DNA of 64,000 bases from Parus major (lineage: Eukaryota > Chordata > Aves > Passeriformes > Paridae): contig NC_031799.1 in NCBI RefSeq assembly GCF_001522545.3, positions 46,124,485-46,188,484 of the forward strand, in the 5' to 3' direction. The first letter of the stretch is position 1; each line of letters begins with the position of its first letter. The position numbers were made by a program, and so were the translations under genes. The notes under the pieces were generated by a model. The model was not told where the DNA came from. It saw only the letters and a list, made by a program, of their open reading frames with translations, and made no database searches. This document shows, piece by piece, positions 26,901-39,600 of the stretch.

Positions 26901-29220
26901 CTTTTAAATAGTTTCGGTGGACTTTAATTGTCAGGTCTTCCCAGACTTCTAAGGACATCTAGGGTTTTCAGGTATTGACTACATGCAAACTTCCACAAAA
27001 GTTCCCTTGAGACATAAAAATTACTTTACATTTAAGTTTGAAAGGTATTCATCTGATATATAAACTATCTATTTTCATCTAAAGGTTCTTTTATATTTTT
27101 TGAATGGTGTAAGTTATAAATACGACTTAATTTTTACGTATTATTTTAACTTCAGCTAAGGAAGAACCGCCCATGAGACAAAGCCAACAGAAATACTGAG
27201 AAATCAAAGCAGAAAGATTCCAAGTAATTGTCCATTTATTTTATTTTTTATTTTTTATTTTTTAAATAAAAACATCATTTAACTGTTCCTTTTATTCAGA
27301 TAAATGGACTTACAATTCATAACTTAGAATATGAAGTATGAAGTCCAATCTCTGGGAAAATACAAATCTATCACTTTATTTTAAGGTGCTTCTTTTCCAT
27401 AGTGTCATAAATGGAATTGTGAACTGAAATTGCAACTTCTCAAGTAATCCTGTAACAAGTGTCTTTTTAGTAGTTTATGTTCATTGTGTTTTCCTGAACA
27501 TTTTGGTTTTGTTTGGTTTTTTTACCTGCTTCAGATTTCAAATGGCTGCTGCAGGAAGCTGACTACTCACAATGATAAGTGTAGTGTCAAAGATTTCTAG
27601 ATTAGTTTCATTAGAGTTTCCTAATGAACAGTGAAGTCACTGAATTGGACTCCACCTCTTAATCCTACAACAGTATTTTAATTTTAGAACATTCGAAACT
27701 GAGATATCAAAAGCATATGGTGTATGGAAATGCAAGCATTTAAAATGTTCATTTCACAAAGGACTTTTTCTTACCTTTGATCAGTTAAATAATTTTGAAG
27801 GCTGAAATACATGTATGCCTCAATCTAGGTTATAAAATAAATAATGCGAACTCACTAACTGTTGATAAACTCCTCACTTAAGTGCTAAATTTCATACTGA
27901 TACAGGTTTACCCTTCTAGAAAACTGCTAAACTGAAATTCACATGGTATTAAATGTGAAAAAGTACTTCAAGGGTTTTAGCTCCTTCCCTGATTCTGATT
28001 GTAAGCTGTCCATCCACCATCTGGACTGTGCCGAAACAGCTGCTCAGACCAGCCATCTTCAGAAACTCCATCTAATGAAGCTTTTGAGCTTCCAGCTCAA
28101 CATTTCTCCATGTATCTACGTCATTAACAATCCAACATGAACAGTCTTTTCAGCCTGCTGCTCAGTGTTCAGATTTAATGTGGATATACAGGGAGTATTA
28201 CGCAGAGCTGTACTCCTACAAAACACACAAAGCCTCAGAGAATCCACAGGTATGAAGCTGGGTGTTTTAAGGAGGAGTAAGAACCAACTCTTAACTTCCA
28301 GTGCTTGAGAGTGCAAATACTTTGATACTACTTAAGCAACATGAACTGTCATATTCAGAAAGCAAATATACTGCACGTAACTGTAGTCAAAGAAGAATAT
28401 TGCAACACAACTGACACAGCTTTTTATAAGCAATTCAGTAGAGGAGAATTTTAAGATCAAATATAAATAATTGCCAAGAATTATTATTAAAAGATTCTGT
28501 ACACTAAAAGCAGAACATGTGCCTTCAACAGAACAAGAAACACATGGTCAATTTTAGTCGTATTGTGGTTATGGCTACTCACTGAAGCCATAAATAAAGT
28601 TAGCTACAACTTCACCTGAAAAACTATAACTTCAACTGTAGAAGTTATAGCATCACTCATGTCTTTCTTTCTTTCTCTCTTTATATCATTATTTTCCCAA
28701 GTAAATTTATTTTCAATATGCTCTGCATTTTTACCTGTATTAAGGTTTCAGCCTTAGTGACAAACATCCCAACAGTGCACAAAGATTGCTAGCACACATC
28801 AAAGACAGTGTTAAAAAAAAAAAAAAAGACTTTTTTTTTTAAAAAAAGAGTTTAAAAAGTGTTTAAAGCTGCACAGAGAGCACATTCCAGCTGAAGCATG
28901 GGTTCAGCACTAGCTGCTACTGCCTTAACTTATTGCGAATACCCACTTCTTTCAGTGTACAAAGAACTGCCTCAAGGTCTTAGCAGTAAAAATATAGGAT
29001 ATATGTCCAGTGACAAATCTGAGCTTGCATTTACTAGCAGATTTGCGACAGTCTTTTTCTAACAGGAAGGTAGCACGGAGTGGCATGTCAGAATAGCATG
29101 TCTGAGTAGCCAAGGTATCTAGTAGATAAAGTTGCTTTAAAGAAAATAGGTCAAACACTTTTACAAGCAACTACTTCCAGTTACCAAGACAGAGGCTGAT
29201 TTTGAAAGCTATACATTTTC

Positions 29221-29222
<2 letters not shown>
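23990..29222. other. AT-rich non-coding sequence upstream of MTAP
   Basis: No exon or named repeat recognised over about 5 kb. Small features: a TTTTA-rich run at about 27237-27266, a 10-bp perfect hairpin at 28624-28650 and A/T runs at about 28812-28850. Confidence 0.55.
28624..28650. repeat. 10-bp perfect hairpin
   Basis: The arms CTATAACTTC and GAAGTTATAG are exact reverse complements, separated by a seven-base loop. The stem is too short for a microRNA precursor. Confidence 0.85.

Positions 29223-29257
<35 letters not shown>
29223..29257. repeat. (TA)n microsatellite
   Basis: About 17 uninterrupted TA dinucleotides. Confidence 0.97.
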
Positions 29258-29258
<1 letters not shown>

Positions 29259-30119
29259 TTTGTAACTACTTATTGAAATAAAAAATATATTTAAAATAGA
29301 AAAACTATTGATGTGTCTCAAAATGTAGGATTATGGTATGGTAAAACAAATGTTCCTCCTAAATGTATGAACTTGTAGCAACAACACAGATAGGAAAAAT
29401 TTAACTATTAATATACAATGAAAGTTTTTATCTTTTTCTATCACTTGAAGCTCTACTTAGCTTGCAGAGTTAAACGTGTAAACTTTCTATGTATATGTAC
29501 TTAAAAAAGAACTATTTTTCTTTTTTGCAAAACGTGCAGACATATTTTTGGATACTGAAAATATAACCATTAATTTGGAGCACATTAAACCTATAATTTA
29601 TTTGATTTTCTTTTATTTAAAACAAACCACCTTTACTTAGTTAAAAACATTCTAAATTGGGAATTTTCATGTAGATTAGAGCTGGAATTTTGGTTTCATT
29701 TTGCCGTTTCTGGCACTCCAGGGCTAAGCAGCCCTTTTTCGCTTCATGTCGCTGTTTCATAGGATGCTGCAGGGATTTCGCGGTGCACTTTAGCTCCACC
29801 TCTGTTGGCAAATTCATGGATTTGAACGGGGCGGAAGCCAAATTAACCGCTGTGTTTCCAGGAATATGGAAGGGTGGTCCGGCTGAAATATAGACTCCCC
29901 TGAAAGCTAAGTTTTCTGAGACAGCAAGCCAGGTCTTGGCAATCCGAGCACACAGTTGCACCTTTAAGTAGACGAATTATTTCAATCACACCGCAGCACC
30001 ACTCCGGCTTCACGCAGCGGAGGCTCCCAGAGTCGCAGGGGAGCCTGCAGGTCGGAAGGATTTAGAATCAAGCAAGAGGGGTGCCCTGCTTGCGAATCTG
30101 GCGGCACTGAGCAGGGCAG
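29258..30119. other. 5' flank of MTAP
   Basis: AT-rich sequence grades into the CpG island from about 29950. No separate gene is recognised. A minus-strand frame of 127 codons at 29982-30365 exists only because the island lacks stop codons. Confidence 0.5.
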
Positions 30120-30660
30120 GGATCTCATTCCCCTCACGCTCCTGCTCCCCGGAGCCGCCCGCGCCGCTCGCGAGCCGCGGCGCGGGTCGGTGCTGCCCCC
30201 TGCCGGCGGGGAGCGCCCTTCCGCGGCGGGCTGAGCGCGCCGCGCCGCCCCGCCCTCCCGCCAGCATGGCCGCCGCCGCCGCCGCTTCGGTCCCCGTGAA
30301 GGTAAGCGCCCTTCCGCCCAGCCGCGCCTCAGCAGGGAGAAGGTGGCGTCCCTCGCCGCCCGCAAACCCTCCCTGCCGCCGCCTCGGGGCGGCTGCAGGA
30401 GCGAGATGGCGCGGCTGGCGCCGCTGCCCTCTCGGCGCTGCGTAGCGCAGCCGACAGCGCTATCTTCTTTCCTTCCTTCCTTCCTTCCTCGCTCCCTCCC
30501 TCCTGCCCGCTGCGTCCTTCCCTGCTTCCTGCCGCCTTCCCACTCTCCTCCTGCGCCGCCTGTCGGGAGCGCGGCGGTGCCGCTGTGGGGGGCGGCGCCC
30601 GCCCGAGCGCTCCCTCGCCCAGGCCCGTGCAGGGACGCCCGCGGCCGTCCCGGAAGAGAC
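30120..30660 (+). promoter_or_regulatory. MTAP: CpG-island promoter of MTAP
   Basis: A sharply bounded CpG-rich block covers the 5' flank, exon 1 and the start of intron 1, in otherwise AT-rich DNA. GC-box cores (ccgccc, reverse of gggcgg) sit at 30245-30250 and 30250-30255, directly before the ATG, with another near 30155. I see no TATA box at a useful distance, which fits a dispersed-start housekeeping promoter. A (TTCC)n tract lies at about 30467-30488 on the intron side. Confidence 0.8.
30266..30301 (+). CDS. MTAP: MTAP coding exon 1 (residues 1-12)
   Basis: The exon encodes Met, a run of six Ala, then Ser-Val-Pro-Val-Lys. It ends in phase 0 at AAG followed by the donor gtaagc. Human exon 1 likewise ends in Val-Lys before the Ile-Gly-Ile-Ile strand. 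The alanine run comes from a (GCC)n tract and may vary in length between individuals or species. The ATG is in strong Kozak context and lies in the CpG island. The 5'UTR start cannot be placed from sequence alone. Confidence 0.9.
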
Positions 30661-33600
30661 GATTTTTAAATTTTTTTTTAATTAATTTTTTTTTAATTTA
30701 TTCGGAGAAATCTCCTTTTCCGGGTATCTGACTTGCATGCGGTGTCTTGGGTTTGTCAGTGAGAGGGGTCGTGGCGGGTCTGTAGCTGTGGGCTCTGTTT
30801 TTAAACGTGCGCGGAACTCTTAAGTTCTGAGCCAAGTGGGCAGTGCAAAGCTTTCTCCCGTAAGACTTGTCTCCTGTGTGTTTGAAGAGCTGCTCAGAGC
30901 GGTGATGGCACCAGGGGCGAGCAGGCCGGTGGTCAGGCTGAAATTCGAGTTTTCACAATTGTGAGAAACGAAGCCCACGCCTGTAAAATTTTAAGAGTTT
31001 AATAAATAAAAATAGGGGACAAAACATAAAGCAAAAGTTACAGGCTTGGGTGCATGGCAAGGTCAGAGCCACATGAACTTTTTCAGCAAGAAGTTTTTCT
31101 ATACTTTTTTCAGTGGTTTTACTTCCTCAAATTTTCTTGGCACCTTCCCAAGATCATTGAGCACAATCTTGCTTCACATTAGCACTTCATTGCACAATTC
31201 GTGTCAGTCATGTAGGCAGTTTAGGGTGGTCTTCTGATACTCTTCTGATGCCACTTTAGGCTTGGTGCTTTTCCTTTACATCTTGCTTCCCCTTTTTACA
31301 TTGCCCACAAACAATTACGAAGGTAACTATACTTAAAAGCAGTTTAAAGGGTACAAGAAACAATTACAATTCATAATAAAAGCAGACAAATTGTAGCAAA
31401 AGCTAACTACTACACAGCTGTTTATAACACAATGCATTATTTTTCTGCAGTGAAGCAGAAAAATCCCAGTCGTCATGGTGTCTGGAAAACACTGTCTTCA
31501 GTGTGCAGATTTATTTTCTTAACTGTAAATTATATGCAGCTCAATATTTATCTCCTTTTAAGCAAAATTATTTGTAATGCCATCCTCACCCCTTTCTCAG
31601 TATCCCCAAAACAGAAGAAGGGTTTATTGGTGGTTAGTGGTCAAAAAGACCTGTAGGTGATAATCATGTGTACTGGTGTTTAAGACCCACAGATGAACAA
31701 GTGTAGGCTGTTACTCCATTGATAACTCTATGCCTTTTGCTTAAACCTACTTGATGAAGTTCACCAAACACCAGGTGAAGAAAGGCATACACTTCAGTGT
31801 GATTGTTACTTGGACTTCCACAGAGAAATTATTTTGATTTTTTGCAGTTACGGGTGTGATAACTTTTTTTAGGTTTCACTTCTGTTGCTCTTCATCCCAA
31901 TGTTTGAGATTCACTCTACTGTAATGCCATTTTACTTGAGATTTAATTCCAGATAACCTTTAATACAGGCTCCATTAATTTTTACAAGTTACATCCTTTG
32001 TGTCCCTTTGTAGGATGCAAAGTCTGAAGTGGAGAATACAGTTTTACATCTTTCCATTCTTGAGGTCATTCTTAGGTGTGAGGTCAGTCCTCTGGCTTTT
32101 GAGGAAAGGTGAAACTGTTCTTCCTTGGTCACATCCTTGGTCACATCCTTGGTCACATCCTGTCTTCCCATACATTCAGTGCCTGGGCTGGTAGGTGGAA
32201 ATAGAACTCAGCTCCCCTGATGGGGGTGTTGTGCTTTAGACGTGGTGTTCTCCAGTTCTGTGTTCCCACTGAAACCACTCCAAACCACACATCTCCCCAC
32301 CCCCTGCAGCAGAATGAGAGGAGAGTTGGAGTCACAAAAGGTGAAGATCGTGGGTTGAGATAAGAACAATTTATTGGAAACAACAATGAGATAAGAAAAC
32401 AAATAGTAACAGCTACTATATGATTGAGAGAGGTGAGCAGCTAATGTGCAACTGCTCGCCACTACGTGGAGCCCAGAAATGCACACCTGTCATGCTACCT
32501 TGACCCCGAGCCCCTTCCCCTGTTTCTGGAAAATGATACAAAGTCATATAGAATAACCTCTAGGTCCTAGTCTCCCAGGCTACTGCAGAAATTAATCCTG
32601 TCCTGGCCAGAACCAGGATGTAGGCTATCTCTCCCATTAAGCCTAGAGCATCTGCATTCATTTTGATAATTCACTAGAAGATTTGGAAAGCAGAATTTAA
32701 TATACAATCAGATTTTTGTGCCTAGTTCCCAGATGGGAAGATCGTGTAAACTGGAGGAAAAATAATTGTCAGGTAAAATTAATTTTAGGGTTAGAGCTGC
32801 CAGCTCCAAGTTGACCTTACATGACTGAAGAAGCAGCTACTTCAAAAATCTCTGCTGGCTGAACTTTCCTTCCACTGAAGTAGCTCTCTGGTGAATTATA
32901 AGTGAGCCCAACATTTCTCTAGCCAGTGTTGTCTCAGGTGGCCTGAGTGTTGTCCAGACTGCCACTGAGGTAACTTTGCAGTGGGTAAGAAGGCTCTTTA
33001 TTGGGTAAATCAACGTAGTCTAGGTCTTCTGTGCTCTTGGTTCTGCACCTTGGGAGCTGTGAGTATTTTTCAAGCTCATTGCAGTCTGCCATTTCTGACA
33101 GCATGACTACTGGTGTAAAAGCCTATGCAGGCACTGAACAGTGCAGCCAAAGCACATATTGATGCTGCTGCAGCAGCAGGGTTATGGAGCCTGAGAAAAA
33201 TTTGAGAGCAACCATACCAGGCCTATGCTACCACAGGCCTGGTGTGCTGCTTTCTGTACAGGAATAGACTGTTACTGTGGTGGATCTGTGTGTTTATAAT
33301 AACTGGAACTGCAGTTCCAGAATAACTTCTATGTCACGCATCTGTAGCTACTCTCTCCAGCATTGCACACTTTTCCTCAGTCCCAACAACTTTCAGTTTG
33401 CTGGATGTAGAAGTTCAATTCCCTTTTGAATCCCAAGTCACAGGACACTAGTAAAACAAGTGCTGTACCCAGCTGAAACTAGCACAGTTGCTGAAGGAAC
33501 CTTTTTTTTTCCCTAGATTGAAAAAAATTAATAAAGGAAGCATTTTGGTCCCGTCTTCTGTTAACGTAGCAATCATCAGTGTTTACTGAATGTATGTATG

Positions 33601-36600
33601 AACAGTGTTAAAGATAGTCTTTTGCTGATTTTGAGTTTTGTGATTGTTCCTGTTGCATACCTTCCACGGTTCTTAAGGCAATTTGTTCTTCATCCTAAAG
33701 AGTATGTAGTTTTCAGTATCTTCATGAGTAGTCCAAGTCAGAACCTTTGTGATAGCTAAGCGACACGAGTAACCTGAGAACAGATCATCAATACTACTGC
33801 AGATAATGGTCTATGTCTTCCCTAAAGCCTGCGTGTGTATTCAAGGTCGGAGCTTGTGGGTTAGTACTGCTGTTGTCCTTTGCACTTATTGTCGTGCTCC
33901 ACATGGGGGTAGCAAAAGGAAGTAGGAGATGGGTTAAAACTGTCATCGTATCAGCATTTACACTGGCTGCGGGAAGCTTTGTTAGAGAAGTGTTTATATC
34001 TAATGAGGAACACAGAGCCTCATCTTGTTGAAAAGAAGTGCCTAATGAGCCAGCTAATACAGTGGTTGAACAGATGGGGTCTCTACGAATGTGAGAGTAA
34101 GAAAAAGCTAGAGTAACAGGCAGCTCTGTGTGTGCTGTGAAAGAAGGGTGTTGTATGTTGAAGTCTGAAGGTTTTACGTGGTAAATTTTCAGATTTTGTG
34201 GTAATAAGTTATGTCAGAATGGTTCAGATTTTGTTCTTCCCCGATAAGCAAACCAGTCATGATATATATTCAACTTGAAAGTGGTAACAAACTTTGCAAC
34301 AAGTGGTCACATTGAGGAAAAAAAGAAGCATTCATTTTCTCTGTGTGTGATAAATGGTGACATCGCTTTTTAATACCTTAACTAAGTTTTCAGTTGTGAA
34401 AACCTGACGGTAACAATTCTCTCTGAAGAGTTACAAGTGTTCTGAACTCAAGAAAAAACTTAACTTGATTGAATATCTAACTATCCCTAGAGAGAAAAAA
34501 AACAAGTTGCTTTTCAGTGGTGAACTAGAAACAAGAAAAATCAGATGCATTTTTCTTAGCTGGAATATGCAATCACAGACAAATCAAAACATGACAGGGA
34601 TTTTAATTGGGAAATCTCTTGGATTTTGTCAAGTCAGCACAAAAGACTAATTTTTTCCCAAAAGTTTTTTTTTTCTTTTAGAGGTACAATACCATATAGA
34701 AATGCCTGTGTCCTGGTTACAGCTATAGTAAACTTAATTTCCCCTCAGTAGCTGTTCCAGTGCTGTGTTTTGGATTCAGAATGAGAATGGTGTTGATAAC
34801 ACACTGATGCTTTGGGTTTTGTTGAATCTGCTAATCCTAAACCAAGGACTTCCATTTTTCCCTGCCACATGCTCTGCCAGGGAGGGAGTGGAGAGGGTGT
34901 GCAAACAAAACCAGGAGGGAGCATAGCTGGGACAGCTGACCTAAACAGATTGGAGGGCTATTCCACACCATGGGACATCATTCCCACTATAAACTGAGGG
35001 AGTTACCCACAAGGCCAGTCTAGGTTTGAGAATTGGGGTCTGGCATCAGTCAGAGGGGGAAGAGCAATTGTCTTGTGCATTGCTAGTTCCTCCCTTTTTT
35101 ATCGTTTTTACTATCATGTACCCTTTTTACAACATTTTACTTTATTTTCAGTTTTTAAACTTTTCTTATATCAACATACGAGTTTTACTTTGAGCCACTC
35201 CCCATTCCACTGGAGTGCAGGAAGAAAGAAGGGGGGGTATTAATAAGTGGCTATGTGGTGCTTAACTTCCAGGTGGGCTTAAAACCATGACAGCCTGATA
35301 TTCAGTATGGTGGTTATAGGTAAGACTTTTTATCCATATAAACAAGAAGCCTTGTTTTAATGGGCTTTCTACTTGTATTTCTCACAAATTTCAGGCATTC
35401 CCAAATAGCAGTCTTAATTTTTATATTGGAAATAAATGTTTAATGGCACATCTTTGTGCATTTTTTTGTAGCTTTTTTTTTTTTTTTTTTTGTGTATCTT
35501 AAAGAGGAGAATCATGGGGTAAGTAATTGGTAAGCTAAATACAGTTGTTTAAAATCAGGTATTTGAAATTTGCCTTCTGGAAAAGTGTGATGGGCATGTT
35601 ATAGTTTGTTGATCTGCAGTCTAGCCTCATCTTGAGAAGATACCTTTTGTAGCTGCGTGGTTAGTTTTTCAGACACACAGTTAAATGTGAATTGCAAGAA
35701 GACTAATATATACTTTCTGTGTTAGATTGGAATTATTGGTGGAACTGGCCTGGATGATCCAGATATCTTAGAAGGAAGAACAGAAAAATATGTTGACACT
35801 CCTTATGGCAAGGTCTGTATAACCTTTTTATTTATTACTGAAACTTCTTGCCAATTTTCAAGATGTTTGTATGCTGTAAGAATTTTCAGACTGGTAAATG
35901 AATGTATAAAGGAGGTGCTGGCACAACTGATTTTAGTTGCTATGTATTGTGGGATTCTTGGTTTGTAAAAAAAGTAAGAATTATTGCAAAGATTATGCGC
36001 AAAGGAGACCATACCTATTCTTATTTGTAGATTGGATGACTTTAGAAACTCACTGCTGAATTTACAGTCAGGGGATAAATTTCAAATTTGTACTGGTGTG
36101 TGACCTGTTATCTGTCAGATCGGTCCAGGAATCTTTCTGAATTGCAGAAAACTGTCATGTGAGGTAAATGAGACACCATTTTCCCTGTGGCTAATGGATT
36201 ATGTTTTGTGTCCCAATGTAAGATCATGCTTATAGCCACGTAATTTGAAAATTATTTAAAAAAGAAGCTCTGAAACTGTTTTTGTGACACTGTTACACCT
36301 GAACAATTCTTCTTTACATTGCATCTGTCCTTTTCCTCAGCAGAAGGGTGTGGTGGCTAGGGCTGTTTCTCCATACATAGCACTGGGTGCGTTTTGAAGG
36401 ATAATTCCTGGCACAAAGCATTTATAGTACAAATAGGCAAGACAAAGGACAAGGGAGTTTATAGGCAGGAAATCAAGGGGTAGAGATGTTCTAGTTGTCA
36501 CATGAAACTCATAGAAGAATTGGATCTTTGGTAATCGTGTTGTAGGACATGGGAGTCTGGGCGTTTTATAAATGTCCTTAGAATTATATTTTATGCAGGC

Positions 36601-39600
36601 TACCAGTGTAGCTGGTATACATTTAAGAAAAATCAGGTAGCAAGTGCTACTTTGTGACTGGAAACTTGCCTGAAAACTCAGTGATGTGGTGTCTGACTGA
36701 AAACCGAATACATGCCTTCACTTAAAAATGGTTTAAAAAGGAGAGTAAAGAGCAAGAGGAGTTTGTATCCATACCATTCAGGAAGGGGAAGAAGGCAAAT
36801 ATTAAAGGAAGTGAAAACATAATCAGAAGAATGCATTTGACTATTCTATTGTTTTTCAAAATTAGTTAACAAATTGTAATAGAATGGAGGGAACTTACCT
36901 CCTTTGTTTTCTGTACTCTGGTTTCCAAAGTAGCCAGTTTTGGTCTGAAGGAGAATCCACTGGCTAAACCAAGCCAGTTACCATTGCATTCCCACTTTCT
37001 TGAGATGTTCAGCACAGCATGAGTGTGTTTGGGGACTGCTGACAAAGCAAAATTAATACTATGCTTGTAGCAGCTATTAACTGAAGCTTTCCTATCTAGG
37101 ATGGATGGAGCACTTCTCCTTCACAGGCTTGTGTTCAGATAGAGTTCAGGGCACGGTGCCAGCAGAGCATTTGAAAGTCTGTTCTGTCACAGCACTAAGA
37201 TGCCAAAGGATTTGGGGGATGCATATTCTGCAGGGTAGTAGGTGGCCTACAGTAGGGTTCAGTATTCCTGAGAAGAGTAGGAGTACTTTCAGTATAGCTT
37301 CTGCACAAAGGAGTGAAAAAATCTTCATTAGCTATGCACCTTTGGTCAGTGTGGAAGGCTTTTTTCAACTAATAAGAAGCTTATCTAGTGTAGCGTTCTG
37401 GGGCTGTAGGATCACGTCCAGGCAGGCTACAGCTGCCAGCGACCCGCATGGGACTCCCAAGGAGACGGGCTTCTGCTCAGGAGATCATTTATTCAACACA
37501 GGAACAGATCCAGAGACAGACAGCCCCAAACAGAGGCGGTGATGTGGCACAGAACCAGGGTGGAGTTTAAGGTCGGGAACTAATAGGAACACAGCAAGGG
37601 AGAAACCCCAGGGGCTCAAACCCAATCAGAACTCCCTGGGCTGCCGCCCCATGAGGGGTTTGGGGTGGAGCAAATCTTCCTGGGCTCACAGGGCCCTGAG
37701 GCAGAGGAATGGAATCCATCTCTTCCTGGGCTTTAAAGCCACACCTCTCACTTTAACAGTGCTTATCTGAAACTAAATCTTGGCCTCCCTGGGCGGAGGG
37801 CACCTCACAATCTATTATCTTCTTTTTTTCTGTGTTCATCACCGAAAGTATAAATAAATAGCAGAAAATTAATATTGGTTCCTGTTGCGGTTTGTGAGAG
37901 ACCTTGATCAATGGACTGCTGCCTAACCCTGTATGTTATGCATTTAGCATAGGCTGAACTTAAAAAAGAGCACATGAATATTTTTTTCTTTGTGTGAGGG
38001 GGACAAGAATACAACTGAGATACCGTGGTATGAATCCAAGCATGAATTCGAGATAATGTCCTGAGTTTAACTGGGACTATTAAGCTGACCTTAACGTAGT
38101 CAGGCTTGTTTCCTTTTACTTATAATGGCCCGTCTCTTCTCTCTCCCTGTAGATACGAACTTCTGATAATCAGGCTGTTGACCTAATCGGTGTCTTATGT
38201 AGATCTCCTCCTGTATAGAATCACATTGACTTCAGGGACTGAATGCAATTTCAGTTCAGCAGCTGAGGGATCACCCTTAGTGTAAGAGGTGCAGAGCTTA
38301 GTCCACAAGTTACAGTTGCACCAAGTGCAATGGATTTTGACTGAAGCAGAAGCAAGCCTCAAATTCAACTTGTATTATTAGGTGGATCAATATTCACTTT
38401 GCTGCTGAGACTCTTTAGTATTCAGGAAGGAGGTATTACCCAACCTACCTTTCATTTTAGAACTGCATAGCTGAATGCAAGAGGGCAATTTTATTTTTGT
38501 TTAAGTGTGCCTGGAAAAAATTAGAAGTTTATGGTTTGTTACTATTTTCCCTAAAGGTATATTTTGTTCTTGGTTGTTACTGGAATAAAACCAAATTGGG
38601 ACTTTTCTGCCATAAAAATACTTTTTATCTTTAGATAAAAGAGCTGTGAAATCAGTAAAGAGATAAACTGCTTGAAATTTTAAGAGGTAGGGGACTTAAT
38701 TTAAATAAACTTTAAAAATTTGTGATATTTTATTTCCTGAGAGAAACTCAGATGAAACATCAATCTATTTAGTTCAGGCAAAACTAGGAAGAATGAAAAT
38801 TAATGAATGTCAGAAGGAAATTGCAAGGCATAGTTACTAGAATGCATGTTCATTTCCTTCTGTGATGTAAAAATGCAAAGCATACAGTTCCACTTTACTT
38901 AAATCCTGGGGTTTAATTCTTAACTTTCTAGGCAAGGAAACTTGTGCCAAAAGATTTTTAACTGAAAATCTTTCTGGAGTAGATTTTCCTTGGCACCTTT
39001 GACATTTGACAGCAGCAAAATAGATTTTTCTTTAATGAAAAATGCTGATTTATTTTAAAGGATTAATAATAGCTTACATTTTCTTCCTACAGAATCCTTG
39101 AATTGTCTTCTGCTTTGGCCTTCTTGAATCCTAAGAATCATTTAACTACAAAATTTAGCATTAGGGAATGTGGGAAATATGGAAAAGTTTAAGGGAAACT
39201 ATTTTGACAATTTTTTGCTGTTCTGTGTGTTGATATTGGTCCTCCTGTGATCTATCAAGTTACATTAGTAATAGTGAAATGCAGAATAGTTTTTTTAAAA
39301 ACTAAGTAAGCCTACAGCTCCTAATATTCCAGCCATCTTTTCTCCTTTATCTTCTTCCACCATTTGTAGTACATCAAAAATTTGGTATTCTCTGGAAAAT
39401 ATCCCAAAACCTTTTGAGATTCTATCTTCAGATATGGAAAATATTAGTCTCCTACAGGATAATAGATCCAAGCAATTTTATCTTCATCACTGAATTTTGA
39501 AGCTCCTAAAAAGCTTTGTTCAGAATATATTTTCAGTTAGATTCCCTTCCTTTCTGTGTGACAGATCTTGGTTCTGAATCGCCATCCTTGATGGGCAAGA

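Larger units (their letters stand above)
30302..35725 (+). other. MTAP: MTAP intron 1 (5424 bp)
   Basis: The donor is gtaagc and the acceptor gttag. Contents in order: end of the CpG island, a possible antisense LTR (30890-31450), a 12-bp tandem repeat (32122-32160), an antisense LTR (32259-32621), a hydrophobic small ORF (33813-34031) and a sense solo LTR with target duplication (34709-35292). A T run lies at about 35471-35491. The remainder is AT-rich with no recognised element. Confidence 0.85.

Noticed and set aside
29982..30365. 127-codon minus-strand ORF suggesting a divergent gene at the MTAP promoter
   Set aside because: CpG islands are poor in stop codons. The peptide is Arg/Ala/Pro-rich with no family similarity, and it overlaps MTAP exon 1.
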